Assembly: GCF_028745735.1 (NCBI RefSeq) | Contig: NZ_JAQZSM010000008.1 | Coordinates: 62,001-126,000 of the forward strand | Origin: Roseinatronobacter alkalisoli | GTDB lineage: Bacteria > Pseudomonadota > Alphaproteobacteria > Rhodobacterales > Rhodobacteraceae | Direction of reading: 5' to 3' | Length of the DNA: 64,000 bases | Part shown: piece after piece, positions 55,448-64,000 of the stretch | How positions within the stretch are numbered: the first letter of the stretch is position 1 | Layout of the letters: the number at the start of each line of letters is the position of its first letter | Position numbers and translations under genes: made by a program | The notes under the pieces: model-generated | The model's input: the letters and a program-made list of their open reading frames with translations, nothing else | Told to the model about the DNA's origin: nothing | Database searches by the model: none

Positions 55448-56199
55448 GTTTCCTGCGCGTTGATCGGCTTGACCGAGGCCGTGACATAATTCACCGACAG
55501 GTCACGATCCGAAATCGACCAGTTCCACCGCAGCTTGTCGAAAACAAATCCCTTGCGGTCCACCGGATCAAGCCCTGCCTGTTGCAACAGGTCATACAGT
55601 TCATCCGGGGTGATGAATTTCGACCATTCATGTGTTCCCTTGGGCAACCAGCGCATGACGTATTCGGCACCGATTATGGCCATGGCAAAACTTTTCGGAT
55701 TCCGGTTCAGGGTGGAACAGATCATCAGCCCGCCGGGCTTCAGCAGGTGCTGGCAGGCTGTCAGATAGGATAGCGGGTCGGCCACATGCTCCACCACTTC
55801 CATGTTCAGCACCACGTCGAACTGTTCGCCCGTATCCACCAATGCCTCGGCGGTGGTATGGCGGTAGTCAATCGCAAGCCCCTGCTGTTCAGCATGAATC
55901 TGTGCAACGGGGATATTGCGTTCAGCGGCATCCGCCCCCACCACATCCGCGCCCAGCCGCGCCATGGGTTCGGACAGCAGCCCGCCGCCACAGCCGATAT
56001 CCAGCAATCGCAGCCCCGCGAAGGGGACGGGCGCGGTCAGGTCGCGGTCAAATTCCGCCGCGATCTGCCGGGTGATGTAATCCAGTCGGCAGGGGTTCAG
56101 CATATGTAACGGCTTGAACTTGCCATGCGGATCCCACCATTCCGTGGCCATCGCTTCGAATTTGGCAACCTCTGCAGGGTCGATGGATGATATGGTCAT
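55438..56199 (-). CDS. ubiG: Ubiquinone biosynthesis O-methyltransferase
   Basis: SAM-dependent methyltransferase of 253 residues that catalyses both O-methylation steps of ubiquinone synthesis. The N-terminus has the UbiG-typical [36 protein letters not shown] motif I is [28 protein letters not shown]. Later landmarks are [20 protein letters not shown] and [36 protein letters not shown], again family-specific. ATG 56199 follows GGAG with 6-7 bases spacing, so the upstream extension of the frame to 56286 is discarded. Confidence 0.96.
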   Translation of the reverse strand: MTISSIDPAEVAKFEAMATEWWDPHGKFKPLHMLNPCRLDYITRQIAAEFDRDLTAPVPFAGLRLLDIGCGGGLLSEPMARLGADVVGADAAERNIPVAQIHAEQQGLAIDYRHTTAEALVDTGEQFDVVLNMEVVEHVADPLSYLTACQHLLKPGGLMICSTLNRNPKSFAMAIIGAEYVMRWLPKGTHEWSKFITPDELYDLLQQAGLDPVDRKGFVFDKLRWNWSISDRDLSVNYVTASVKPINAQETQP

Positions 56200-56256
56200 G
56201 CGCACTCCGGTTTTTTCGTATCTGGCATATGGCAGGCCAGCCTTCGCAGGTATATA

Positions 56257-57258
56257 GTGCCCGTCATGGATAAGTCTGCTGGACATGACACCGCAGTTTC
56301 GGGTCTTTACCCGATATCAGACCCTTTCGACCAGCGCATGCTTGATGTGGGGCATGGGCATCAGGTTTATGTCGAACAATGCGGCCATCCTGACGGGATT
56401 CCCGTTGTTGTGCTTCATGGCGGGCCGGGGGGCGGGTGCAGCCCTGCAATGCGCCGTTTTTTTGACCCGCGGACCTACCGTGTTGTGCTGTTCGACCAGC
56501 GCGGTTGCGGGCGCTCGAAACCCGCCGCCACGATTGAGCATAACACAACGCAGCACCTGATTGCAGACATCGAACTGATCCGCCAGACACTTGGCATTCA
56601 GCGCTGGGTGGTTTTCGGCGGCAGCTGGGGCGCAACACTGGCGCTTGCCTATGCGCAGGCGCATCCTGAAATGGTGGCCTATCTGGTGTTGCGCGGCGTA
56701 TTTACGGGCACTCAGGCCGAACTGGACTGGTTTTATGGCGGCGGGGCAGGGCGGTTCTTTCCCGAATTGTGGGCGCAGTTCCTGCGCCCGGTTCCCGCAG
56801 ACGAACAGCATGATCTGATTGCCGCCTATGGCAAGCGCCTGTTCAGCGGCGACCGCCATCTGGAAGACCACTTTGCTCGCAGCTGGACGCGCTGGGAAAA
56901 CGCGCTGGCCGCGATTGAAACGCGCGGGCCTGGCAGTGCGGAAGCGCCCGCCACTTATGCCCGCGCCTTTGCCCGGCTGGAAAACCACTATTTCCGCAAT
57001 GGCTGTTTTCTGGGCGAGGATCGCGCTCTGATGCGGAACCTGGGCCGCATGCAGCATATTCCCGGCACTATCGTGCAGGGGCGGTATGACATGATCTGCC
57101 CGCCGACCACCGCGTGGGAACTGCATGCCGCCTGGGGAATGTCGCGGCTGGAAATGGTGCCTGTTGCCGGACATGCCCTGTCCGAACCGGGAATCAGTGC
57201 GGAACTTCTGCGCGTGATGAACCATATGCGCTATGAGACCCACAGGCTGAACCTTTAA
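56257..57258 (+). CDS. pip: Proline iminopeptidase
   Basis: Alpha/beta-hydrolase serine peptidase (S33) of about 333 residues that removes N-terminal proline from peptides. The oxyanion motif is [10 protein letters not shown], followed by [10 protein letters not shown] and the nucleophile Ser123 in [18 protein letters not shown] lid region with WTRWENA follows, then Asp in [18 protein letters not shown] and the catalytic His in [12 protein letters not shown]. Start choice is open: GTG 56257 has AGG 6 bases upstream, while ATG 56266 has none. It is divergent from ubiG. Confidence 0.93.
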   Translation: MPVMDKSAGHDTAVSGLYPISDPFDQRMLDVGHGHQVYVEQCGHPDGIPVVVLHGGPGGGCSPAMRRFFDPRTYRVVLFDQRGCGRSKPAATIEHNTTQHLIADIELIRQTLGIQRWVVFGGSWGATLALAYAQAHPEMVAYLVLRGVFTGTQAELDWFYGGGAGRFFPELWAQFLRPVPADEQHDLIAAYGKRLFSGDRHLEDHFARSWTRWENALAAIETRGPGSAEAPATYARAFARLENHYFRNGCFLGEDRALMRNLGRMQHIPGTIVQGRYDMICPPTTAWELHAAWGMSRLEMVPVAGHALSEPGISAELLRVMNHMRYETHRLNL

Positions 57259-57332
57259 CCCTTGCGTTTTCACTGGCACCCACCTATATCACTGCCAACA
57301 GCGGCGCCTGTGAAGGCCCACCGGAAAAACCA

Positions 57333-57357
57333 ACGGGCCGCGCGGCCCGTTTTTTTG
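57333..57357 (+). terminator. Intrinsic terminator after pip
   Basis: ACGGGCCG pairs with CGGCCCGT (57333-57350) in a near-continuous GC stem, followed by seven T (57350-57356). It should end the pip transcript just before rimP. Confidence 0.85.
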
Positions 57358-57382
57358 TATTTTCGCCCCATGGGAGGGCTGC

Positions 57383-57982
57383 ATGAGCGATCTGATCGCC
57401 AAAACCACACTGGACCAGCGCCTTGCCGCCATTATCTCTCCCGTCATCTCGGGGTTGGGGTTCGAACTGGTGCGCCTGCGCCTGATGGCAGGCAAGACCC
57501 GCACGCTGCAAATTATGGCTGACCGCCCCGAAGGCGGCATCGAAGTTGCCGATTGCGCAGAGATTTCCACTGCTGTTTCCGCAGCGCTGGATGTCGAAGA
57601 CCCACTGGAAGACGCCTATGTTCTGGAAGTGTCCAGCCCCGGCATTGACCGCCCTCTGACCCGGCTGAAAGATTTTGACGCATGGGAAGGATATGAAGCG
57701 CGGCTGGAAACCACCGAACTGATAGACGGCCGCCGCCGCTTCAAGGGTATTCTTGCGGGTGTCGAAGGGGACGAGGTTCTGCTCGAAATCGAAGAGAACG
57801 GCGAGGCAGTGACCATAGGATTGCAATTCGACTGGCTGTCGGATGCGAAACTTGTGCTTACAGACGAGTTGATCGCCGAAATGTTGCGCACACGCAAGGC
57901 CAGCGGCGCAATCGACGAAAGTGAATTTGACCAGATTGAAACGGACGCGCCCGAGGGCGGCGCGGACCAAGAGGAGCATTGA
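57383..57982 (+). CDS. rimP: Ribosome maturation factor RimP
   Basis: Assists assembly of the 30S subunit; 199 residues. The N-terminal alpha/beta domain has [18 protein letters not shown]...[57 protein letters not shown], with the family signature SSPGIDRPL. The Sm-like C-terminal domain follows, and then an acidic tail. GGGAGG lies 6 bases before the ATG. First gene of the rimP-nusA-ylxR-infB operon. Confidence 0.96.
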   Translation: MSDLIAKTTLDQRLAAIISPVISGLGFELVRLRLMAGKTRTLQIMADRPEGGIEVADCAEISTAVSAALDVEDPLEDAYVLEVSSPGIDRPLTRLKDFDAWEGYEARLETTELIDGRRRFKGILAGVEGDEVLLEIEENGEAVTIGLQFDWLSDAKLVLTDELIAEMLRTRKASGAIDESEFDQIETDAPEGGADQEEH

Positions 57983-57985
57983 GAC

Positions 57986-59611
57986 ATGGCGATCACCTCT
58001 GCCAACCAGCTTGAACTTCTGCAAACCGCCGAGGCAGTTGCCCGCGAAAAGATGATCGACCCTGAACTGGTCGTGCAGGCGATGGAAGACAGCCTCGCAC
58101 GGGCGGCCAAGTCGCGCTATGGCGCAGATATGGACATCCGCGTTCATATCGATCGCAAAACCGGCGTCGCAGCATTCAGCCGGGTGCGCACGGTCGTCGC
58201 GGATGACGAACTGGAAAACCATCATGCGCAAGTGACCGTTGCGCAGGCCGCCCCCTATCTGGATGACCCGAAAATCGGTGATGAGATCGTCGATGTTGTT
58301 CCGCCGGTGGAACTGGGCCGGATCGCTGCACAATCCGCCAAGCAGGTGATTTTGCAGAAAGTGCGCGAAGCTGAACGCGACCGTCAGTATGAAGAATTCA
58401 AGGACCGCGCAGGCACTATTCTGAATGGTGTCGTGAAACGCGAAGAATACGGCAATCTGGTCATCGATATCGGCCGCGGCGAAGCTGTGTTGCGCCGCAA
58501 CGAAAAGATTGGCCGCGAAAGCTATCGCAATGGCGACCGCATCCGCTGCTATGTCAAGGATGTGCGCCGCGAAGCGCGCGGGCCGCAAATCTTCCTGTCG
58601 CGCACCGCACCGGAATTCATGGCCGAACTGTTCAAGATGGAAGTGCCCGAAATCTATGACGGGATCATCGAGATCAAGGCCGTTGCCCGTGACCCTGGTT
58701 CGCGCGCGAAGATCGGTGTCATCAGCCATGATTCGGGCATTGACCCTGTGGGCGCCTGTGTCGGTATGCGTGGCAGCCGCGTTCAGGCCGTGGTGAATGA
58801 ACTTCAGGGCGAAAAGATCGACATCATCCCCTGGACCGAAGATCAGGCGACATTCCTTGTCAACGCGCTGCAACCTGCGGAAGTCAGCAAGGTTGTTATC
58901 GATGATGATGCCGGCAAGATTGAAGTTGTCGTGCCCGATGAACAATTGTCACTGGCGATTGGCCGACGCGGCCAGAACGTGCGGCTGGCAAGCCAGTTGA
59001 CCGGGCTGGACATCGACATTGTCACCGAATCCGACGATTCGGCCCGCCGTCAGGCAGAATTTGCGGAACGCACGCGCCTGTTCATGGAAGAGCTGGACAT
59101 TGATGAAATGATGGCCCAGTTGCTGGTGGCCGAGGAATTCAGTTCACTTGAGGAAGTGGGCTATGTCGATATCGACGAATTGCTGGCTATCGACGGGTTT
59201 GATGAAGACACTGCGCAGGAACTGCAGACCCGCGCGCGCGAAAAACTGGAAGCGATTGCAACTGCTGCGTTGGAGAATGCCCGCGCCCTTGGCGTCGAAG
59301 ACAGCCTGATCGCATTTGAGGGGCTGACCCCGCAAATGGTCGAAGCACTTGCCAAGGACGGGATCAAGTCACTGGAAGATTTCGCTACCTGTGCTGACTG
59401 GGAACTTGCCGGTGGCTGGACAACAGTGGACGGAAACCGTGTCAAGGACGAAGGGTTGCTGGAAGCCTTTGACATGAGTCTGGAAGAAGCGCAGCATCTG
59501 ATCATGACCGCGCGTGTCATGCTGGGTTGGGTTGATCCGTCCGAACTGGAATCCGGTGTTGATGAAGATGCGGCAGCCGCAGATGCAGAAACTGCGGAAG
59601 ACGCGAATTAG
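57986..59611 (+). CDS. nusA: Transcription termination/antitermination factor NusA
   Basis: RNA-polymerase-binding factor of 541 residues that modulates pausing, termination and antitermination. The N-terminal RNAP-binding domain includes PELVVQAMEDSLARAAKSRYG. Then come the S1 domain (FKDRAGTILNGVVKREEYGNLVIDIGRGEAVLRRNE) and two KH domains with VGACVGMRGSRVQAVVNELQGEKIDIIPW and LAIGRRGQNVRLASQLTGLDIDI. The C-terminus has two helix-hairpin-helix-like acidic repeats (LLAIDGFDEDTAQELQTRA and others) and an acidic tail. AGGAG precedes the ATG across the rimP stop. Confidence 0.97.
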   Translation: MAITSANQLELLQTAEAVAREKMIDPELVVQAMEDSLARAAKSRYGADMDIRVHIDRKTGVAAFSRVRTVVADDELENHHAQVTVAQAAPYLDDPKIGDEIVDVVPPVELGRIAAQSAKQVILQKVREAERDRQYEEFKDRAGTILNGVVKREEYGNLVIDIGRGEAVLRRNEKIGRESYRNGDRIRCYVKDVRREARGPQIFLSRTAPEFMAELFKMEVPEIYDGIIEIKAVARDPGSRAKIGVISHDSGIDPVGACVGMRGSRVQAVVNELQGEKIDIIPWTEDQATFLVNALQPAEVSKVVIDDDAGKIEVVVPDEQLSLAIGRRGQNVRLASQLTGLDIDIVTESDDSARRQAEFAERTRLFMEELDIDEMMAQLLVAEEFSSLEEVGYVDIDELLAIDGFDEDTAQELQTRAREKLEAIATAALENARALGVEDSLIAFEGLTPQMVEALAKDGIKSLEDFATCADWELAGGWTTVDGNRVKDEGLLEAFDMSLEEAQHLIMTARVMLGWVDPSELESGVDEDAAAADAETAEDAN

Positions 59612-59628
59612 GCAGGGGCACATCAGGC

Positions 59629-60261
59629 ATGGCCCGCGGCGGCAAAAAGACGGAACAGGACGGGCCTGAGCGGCGCTGCATCGTGACCGGCCAGTCCCAG
59701 CCTGCGCGCGGGTTGATCCGCTTCGTCGTCGGGCCTGACAGCGGGATCGTACCTGATCTGGCTGGTAAGCTGCCGGGGCGTGGCATATGGGTCAGTGCAG
59801 ACCGCGACGCCCTGACACGGGCCGAGGACAAGAAACTGTTCGCGCGCGCGGCCAGGCAGCAGGTCAGCTTGCCCGAAGGGTTCGTTGATCTGGTTGAACA
59901 GCTTCAGACGAAGCGGGTTCTGGAATTGCTGTCGCTGGCGCGCAAAGGCGGGCTGGCGGTGGCCGGATATGAGAAATGCCGCGATCTGGCCCTGAAGGAC
60001 CAGATGTTCGTGTTACTTCAGGCAAGTGACGGATCACCGCGCGGAAAGACAAAATTGCGCCCCCCCGACGGGGACGACAGTTACATCGGCTGGCTGAATG
60101 CACAGGAATTGGGTTTTGCATTCGGACGGGAACATGTGATACATGCCGCGCTTCGCTCTGGTGGACTGAGCAAAGCTGTTGTACAGGAAGCGGCAAGATT
60201 GGCCGGACTGCGCCAAGTAATCGGTGGAACGACCGCCGGAGAGGACAAGACGAACGCATGA
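59629..60261 (+). CDS. ylxR: YlxR-like RNA-binding protein (DUF448) fused to an L7Ae-like domain
   Basis: Protein of 210 residues. The first about 85 residues are a YlxR/DUF448 domain ([24 protein letters not shown]...[15 protein letters not shown]). Residues about 100-170 look like an L7Ae/YlxQ-type RNA-binding fold ([39 protein letters not shown]). In Bacillus these are two genes, ylxR and ylxQ, also between nusA and infB, so the fusion keeps the gene context. It overlaps the infB start by 4 bases. The role is probably in RNA processing or ribosome function; the precise role is unknown. Confidence 0.9.
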   Translation: MARGGKKTEQDGPERRCIVTGQSQPARGLIRFVVGPDSGIVPDLAGKLPGRGIWVSADRDALTRAEDKKLFARAARQQVSLPEGFVDLVEQLQTKRVLELLSLARKGGLAVAGYEKCRDLALKDQMFVLLQASDGSPRGKTKLRPPDGDDSYIGWLNAQELGFAFGREHVIHAALRSGGLSKAVVQEAARLAGLRQVIGGTTAGEDKTNA

Positions 60262-62774
60262 GCGATACTGACGGAAAAAAACCACTCGGACTCGGCGGCA
60301 AAGGCGGCCAGGTGAAGCAGAGCTTCAGCCATGGGCGCACCAAATCTGTGGTGGTCGAGAAGAAGCGCAAGCGTGTTGTGGTCCCGAAACCCGGGGCCGC
60401 AGGCAACGCAACCGCGTCCGGCAGCGCCACGCCGCGCCCGGATTCTGCCCGCCGCCCTGCGGGGATTTCCGACGCGGAAATGGAACGCCGTTTGAAAGCG
60501 CTTGCCGCCGCCAAATCCCGCGAGGTCGAAGACGCCGCCATCCGCGCCGCTGATGAACTTGCCCGCGAGGAAGACCGCCAGCGCCGCCGTGATGAAGCCG
60601 AAGCCCGCGAGCGCGAAGAACGCGAGCGCGAAGAGGCGTTGCGCGCAAAGGCTGAAGAAGAAGCCCGCGCAACTGCAGAAGAAGAAGCACGCAAGGAACG
60701 CAAGGCTGTCGAAGCGGCAAAGCCTGCCCCTGCCGCACCCGGTGCGCCCTCGGCCCCTGAAGCGCCGCTTTCGGAACGCGCGCGCCCAACGGCAACTGCG
60801 GATGCACGCAAGGCCCCGAAACGCCCGGACGATGATCGTCAGGCGCGTGCCGCAAAGCCGCGCGATGATGCTGGCCGCCGTTCCGGCAAGCTGACGTTGA
60901 AAGACGCGCTGGCCGGCGAAGGTGGACGTCAGCGGTCAATGGCCGCGATGAAACGCAAGCAGGAACGCGCGCGGCAAAAGGCCATGGGCCAGTCGCAAAA
61001 CCGCGAAAAAGTTGTGCGCGAAGTTCAGTTGCCGGAAACCATTGTGGTTCAGGAACTGGCCAACCGTATGGCCGAACGTGTGGCCGATGTGGTCAAATCG
61101 CTGATGAAAATGGGCGTCATGGCCACCATGAACCAGTCCATCGACGCCGATACCGCCGAACTGGTCATCGATGAATTTGGCCACAAGGTTGTGCGCGTGT
61201 CCGATTCGGATGTCGAACAGGTAATCGACCAGATTCAGGATGACCCTGAAAATCTGCAGACGCGCCCGCCGATCATCACGATCATGGGCCATGTGGACCA
61301 TGGCAAAACCAGCCTTCTGGATGCCTTGCGCAAGACCAATGTGGTGTCTGGCGAAGCAGGCGGGATCACGCAGCATATCGGGGCCTATCAGGTCACTACC
61401 GAATCAGGCGCGGTCCTCAGCTTTCTGGACACGCCGGGCCACGCGGCATTTACCAGCATGCGCGCACGCGGCGCGAATGTGACCGATATCGTGGTTCTGG
61501 TTGTCGCGGCGGATGATTCGGTCATGCCGCAAACGATCGAAGCGATCAACCATGCCAAGGCCGCCAAGGTGCCGATGATTGTCGCCATTAACAAATGCGA
61601 CAAGCCCGCCGCGGACCCCAACAGGGTGCGTACAGCACTTCTGCAACATGAAGTGGTTGTGGAAGCGATGTCCGGTGACGTGCAGGACGTGGAAGTGTCG
61701 GCGCTGACCGGCATGGGGCTGGATACACTGCTGGAAGCCATTGCGTTGCAGGCGGAAATTCTGGAACTGAAGGCCAACCCCGAACGTGCCGCAATGGGTG
61801 CCGTGATCGAAGCGCAGCTGGATATCGGCCGCGGGCCGGTGGCGACTGTTCTGGTTCAGAACGGCACATTGCGTCAGGGCGATATTTTCGTCGTCGGCGA
61901 ACAATGGGGCAAGGTTCGCGCGCTGGTCAACGACAAGGGCGAGCGCGTCAAGGAAGCAGCACCTTCTGTTCCTGTCGAAGTGTTGGGCCTGAACGGCACA
62001 CCCGAAGCCGGTGATGTGCTGAACGTGGTTGAGACCGAAGCACAGGCGCGCGAAATCGCGGATTACCGCCAGCAAGCCGCCAAGGACAAACGCGCGGCGG
62101 CGGGTGCTGCTACCACGCTTGAACAGCTTATGGCCAAGGCCAAGGCCGACAAGGACGTGGCCGAACTGCCCGTTCTGGTGAAAGCCGATGTGCAGGGTTC
62201 TGCCGAAGCAATCGTGCAGGCGCTGGAAAAAATCGGGAATGACGAAGTGCGCGTGCGTGTCCTGCATTATGGTGTTGGTGCGATCACCGATACCGATGTG
62301 GGGCTGGCCGAAGCTGCAGGGGCACCGATCATTGGTTTCAATGTGCGTGCCAATGCCTCTGCCCGGAATTCGGCCAACCAGAAAGGCGTGGAACTGCGCT
62401 ACTATTCCATCATTTATGATCTGGTGGATGATATCAAAGCGGCGGCATCCGGCCTGTTGTCTGCCGAAGTGCGCGAGAACTTCATCGGGTATGCTGAAAT
62501 CCGCGATGTGTTCAAGGTGTCGGGCGTTGGCAAAGTGGCGGGCTGTCTGGTCACCGAAGGGGTCGCAAGGCGTTCTGCCGGTGTGCGCCTGCTGCGTGAC
62601 AACGTGGTTATTCATGAAGGCACGCTCAAGACCCTCAAGCGCTTCAAGGACGAAGTCAAGGAAGTGCAGTCCGGTCAGGAATGCGGCATGGCGTTCGAAA
62701 ATTATGAAGATGTGCGCGTAAAAGACGTGATCGAGATTTTCGAACGCGAAGAGGTTGAACGCTCGCTCAGCTGA
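60258..62774 (+). CDS. infB: Translation initiation factor IF-2
   Basis: GTPase of 838 residues that places initiator tRNA on the ribosome. The N-terminus is a long charged Lys/Arg/Glu/Ala-rich region (residues about 1-260, with a near-continuous acidic/basic helix rich in AEEEARxE). The G domain follows: G1 GHVDHGKTS at 344-352, G3 DTPGHAAF, G4 NKCDKP. Domains II and III, the helix linker and the C-terminal fMet-tRNA-binding domain ([19 protein letters not shown] ... [49 protein letters not shown]) complete it. It ends the rimP operon before a terminator. Confidence 0.97.
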   Translation: MSDTDGKKPLGLGGKGGQVKQSFSHGRTKSVVVEKKRKRVVVPKPGAAGNATASGSATPRPDSARRPAGISDAEMERRLKALAAAKSREVEDAAIRAADELAREEDRQRRRDEAEAREREEREREEALRAKAEEEARATAEEEARKERKAVEAAKPAPAAPGAPSAPEAPLSERARPTATADARKAPKRPDDDRQARAAKPRDDAGRRSGKLTLKDALAGEGGRQRSMAAMKRKQERARQKAMGQSQNREKVVREVQLPETIVVQELANRMAERVADVVKSLMKMGVMATMNQSIDADTAELVIDEFGHKVVRVSDSDVEQVIDQIQDDPENLQTRPPIITIMGHVDHGKTSLLDALRKTNVVSGEAGGITQHIGAYQVTTESGAVLSFLDTPGHAAFTSMRARGANVTDIVVLVVAADDSVMPQTIEAINHAKAAKVPMIVAINKCDKPAADPNRVRTALLQHEVVVEAMSGDVQDVEVSALTGMGLDTLLEAIALQAEILELKANPERAAMGAVIEAQLDIGRGPVATVLVQNGTLRQGDIFVVGEQWGKVRALVNDKGERVKEAAPSVPVEVLGLNGTPEAGDVLNVVETEAQAREIADYRQQAAKDKRAAAGAATTLEQLMAKAKADKDVAELPVLVKADVQGSAEAIVQALEKIGNDEVRVRVLHYGVGAITDTDVGLAEAAGAPIIGFNVRANASARNSANQKGVELRYYSIIYDLVDDIKAAASGLLSAEVRENFIGYAEIRDVFKVSGVGKVAGCLVTEGVARRSAGVRLLRDNVVIHEGTLKTLKRFKDEVKEVQSGQECGMAFENYEDVRVKDVIEIFEREEVERSLS

Positions 62775-62800
62775 TCAAGCAGACATGACGCAAGTTTCAA

Positions 62801-62835
62801 TGCCGCAAGTTCCCCATGGTGCTTGCGGCATTTTC
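62801..62835 (+). terminator. Intrinsic terminator after infB
   Basis: TGCCGCAAG (62801-62809) pairs perfectly with CTTGCGGCA (62822-62830) around a 12-base loop, followed by TTTTC. It lies 27 bases past the infB stop. Confidence 0.85.
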
Positions 62836-62968
62836 TTGCCGTTTTCAGTCGCAATCCGGCTTGCCCGAACGATTGCGGTGTCTATCTTATTGAAAAGTAA
62901 TCACACAACATGCGGGGTGAATATACTCAGCCCTTTCGCATAGCCGGTAAACGGAGTCTTTCGTAACA

Positions 62969-63562
62969 ATGTCCTCGTCCCCACAATCTGTTGATGTCCT
63001 GCGCAAAACCCGGTACCCCGATTCGGTGGCAACGGATGACGACAAGGCAGATGAGGGCGCAATGCAGGACCAGGGGTTCATACCTGATGCAGCCAATCTG
63101 CGTGCATTCCGGGATGCACTGGGACGGTTTGCGACGGGTATAACCCTTGTTACCATCAGCACGGACAATGGGCCAATGGGCTTTATTGCCAACAGCTTTT
63201 CCGGATTGTCGCTGGACCCACCGCTGGTTTTGTGGTCCCCGGCGCGCAGATCCAACCGGTTCGCCCATTTTGCGAAAGCCCCGTATTTTGCCATTCACGT
63301 GCTGCAACATGATTCTCTGGACTGGATTACACGCTTCAGCCGCGATGGTGCCGGGTTTGACGGTCTGAACCATGACGTCACACCGGAAGGCAGCCCCGTC
63401 CTGAATGATGCGCTTGCGCGGTTCGATTGCGCGCAGCACCAGACCCATGATGGCGGTGATCATCTGATCATCATCGGGCGCGTGTTGCGTTGCCACAGCC
63501 GGACTGGTGCGCCGCTGGTGTTCAGCCAGGGTGCCTATGGCAGCTTCATCCACCATAGCTGA
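62969..63562 (+). CDS. Flavin reductase family protein
   Basis: Flavin reductase-like (FMN-binding split barrel) protein of 197 residues. The core begins LRAFRDALGRFATGITLVTISTDNGPMGFIANSFSGLSLDPPLVLWSPARRSNRFAHFAKAPYFAIHVL, the family hallmark. It ends in HLIIIGRVLRCHSRTGAPLVFSQGAYGSF. Such proteins reduce FMN/FAD with NAD(P)H, often for a partner monooxygenase; none is adjacent. ATG 62969 gives a 31-residue leader unlike the family. ATG 63062 has GAGG 5 bases upstream and gives a typical 166-residue protein, so it may be the true start. Confidence 0.88.
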   Translation: MSSSPQSVDVLRKTRYPDSVATDDDKADEGAMQDQGFIPDAANLRAFRDALGRFATGITLVTISTDNGPMGFIANSFSGLSLDPPLVLWSPARRSNRFAHFAKAPYFAIHVLQHDSLDWITRFSRDGAGFDGLNHDVTPEGSPVLNDALARFDCAQHQTHDGGDHLIIIGRVLRCHSRTGAPLVFSQGAYGSFIHHS

Positions 63563-63626
63563 GGGTACCGTAATACCGTGTCAATCCCAGAGACAGGGCG
63601 TTGTCCCGCCCGGCGTTCCGCGCATG

Positions 63627-63664
63627 AAAAAACCGGCCTCCGCGATAACGGAAGCCGGTTTTTC
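63627..63664. terminator. Bidirectional intrinsic terminator
   Basis: AACCGGC-C-TCCG pairs with CGGA-A-GCCGGTT around a CGATAA loop. A-runs on the left and T-runs on the right let it serve the flavin reductase gene (+) and rpmJ (-). Confidence 0.82.
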
Positions 63665-63684
63665 AACGCCCGGGTGATATGAAA

Positions 63685-63810
63685 TCAGCCCTGACGCGCC
63701 TTGAATTTCTTTTGTGTCTTGTTGATCACATAGACACGGCCCTTGCGGCGCACAATCTGACAATCGCGGTGGCGCTGCTTGAGCGACCGGAGTGAGTTTC
63801 TGACCTTCAT
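63685..63810 (-). CDS. rpmJ: 50S ribosomal protein L36 (C-minus type)
   Basis: Ribosomal protein of 41 residues: [32 protein letters not shown] and a basic tail ending KARQG. Only one Cys remains, so the zinc ribbon of the C-plus form is absent; this is the zinc-independent type common in alphaproteobacteria. AAGGAG lies 8-9 bases before ATG 63810. It is transcribed toward the terminator at 63627-63664. Confidence 0.96.
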   Translation of the reverse strand: MKVRNSLRSLKQRHRDCQIVRRKGRVYVINKTQKKFKARQG

Positions 63811-63874
63811 CGGCCTTCTCCTTATCGCGGCGCGCATGCGCCATTACGTTTATCCTGCAACATGCAGGGTTGAA

Positions 63875-63949
<75 letters not shown>

Positions 63950-64000
63950 TGACACGCCGTCCAACATACGCCCCAAACAAAAGGGACGCGGAGTGCGACC

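Noticed and set aside
57284-58945. 553-codon minus-strand open frame
   Set aside because: It is antisense to rimP and nusA, and its His/Asn/Asp-rich composition is that of a mirror frame.

Overview
This window looks like a chromosomal segment from an alphaproteobacterium of the Rhodobacteraceae (Rhodobacterales). The evidence is gene content and order: hom-glpX-recJ, trcR (DUF1013) next to pheT, rimP-nusA-ylxR-infB, gltD-gltB, and a C-minus type L36. The strong preference for G/C at third codon positions (GC about 60% by eye) and the GC-rich 'CCCCCGG..ATTTT.GCCA/CAAG.ATGAA' intergenic element fit as well. The genus is not resolved; this placement is inference.

Layout. 0-12 kb: the end of hisC, a prephenate/arogenate dehydrogenase, argE, a 1351-residue multi-PAS hybrid histidine kinase, homoserine dehydrogenase, fructose bisphosphatase (glpX), an isochorismatase-fold hydrolase, recJ and tRNA-Glu. 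12-17.6 kb: an EamA transporter, a frame-disrupted small membrane-protein gene, a Na/Pi cotransporter and uvrB. 17.8-25.4 kb: a TPP riboswitch followed by a ten-gene thiamin operon (thiD-thiO-thiS-thiG-thiE-thiF-thiY-tenA-thiZ-thiX). It makes the thiazole half and imports or salvages the pyrimidine half. 25.7-28.3 kb: a three-gene surface-polysaccharide set (WecG/TagA glycosyltransferase, SGNH-like hydrolase, family 2 glycosyltransferase). 28.5-38.3 kb: carB, a second hybrid kinase, a ribonuclease T2, trcR and pheT. 38.4-45.5 kb is the accessory stretch: a tandem DUF1428 protein, a three-gene operon of M4-like metallopeptidase, MBL-fold hydrolase and patatin-like phospholipase, a SnoaL-like protein and an HPt-like protein. 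45.7-64 kb: a leucyl aminopeptidase with an NlpC/P60 hydrolase, gltD-gltB, uppP, ubiG, pip, rimP-nusA-ylxR-infB, a flavin reductase, rpmJ and tRNA-Val.

The most interesting items are as follows. (1) The metallopeptidase/MBL/patatin operon is tightly coupled, all three active sites look intact, and I do not recognise it as a described system. (2) Two copies of a MITE-like intergenic repeat sit between convergent genes. One is 268 bp with 12-bp perfect terminal inverted repeats. (3) A perfect 19-bp direct repeat lies in the gltD/uppP divergent promoter. (4) A TPP riboswitch has a visible hairpin that can hide the Shine-Dalgarno of a probable TTG start for thiD. (5) An orphan HPt-like protein lies in a window that also encodes two hybrid kinases lacking HPt domains. 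Everything here comes from reading sequence by eye; no database search was run.
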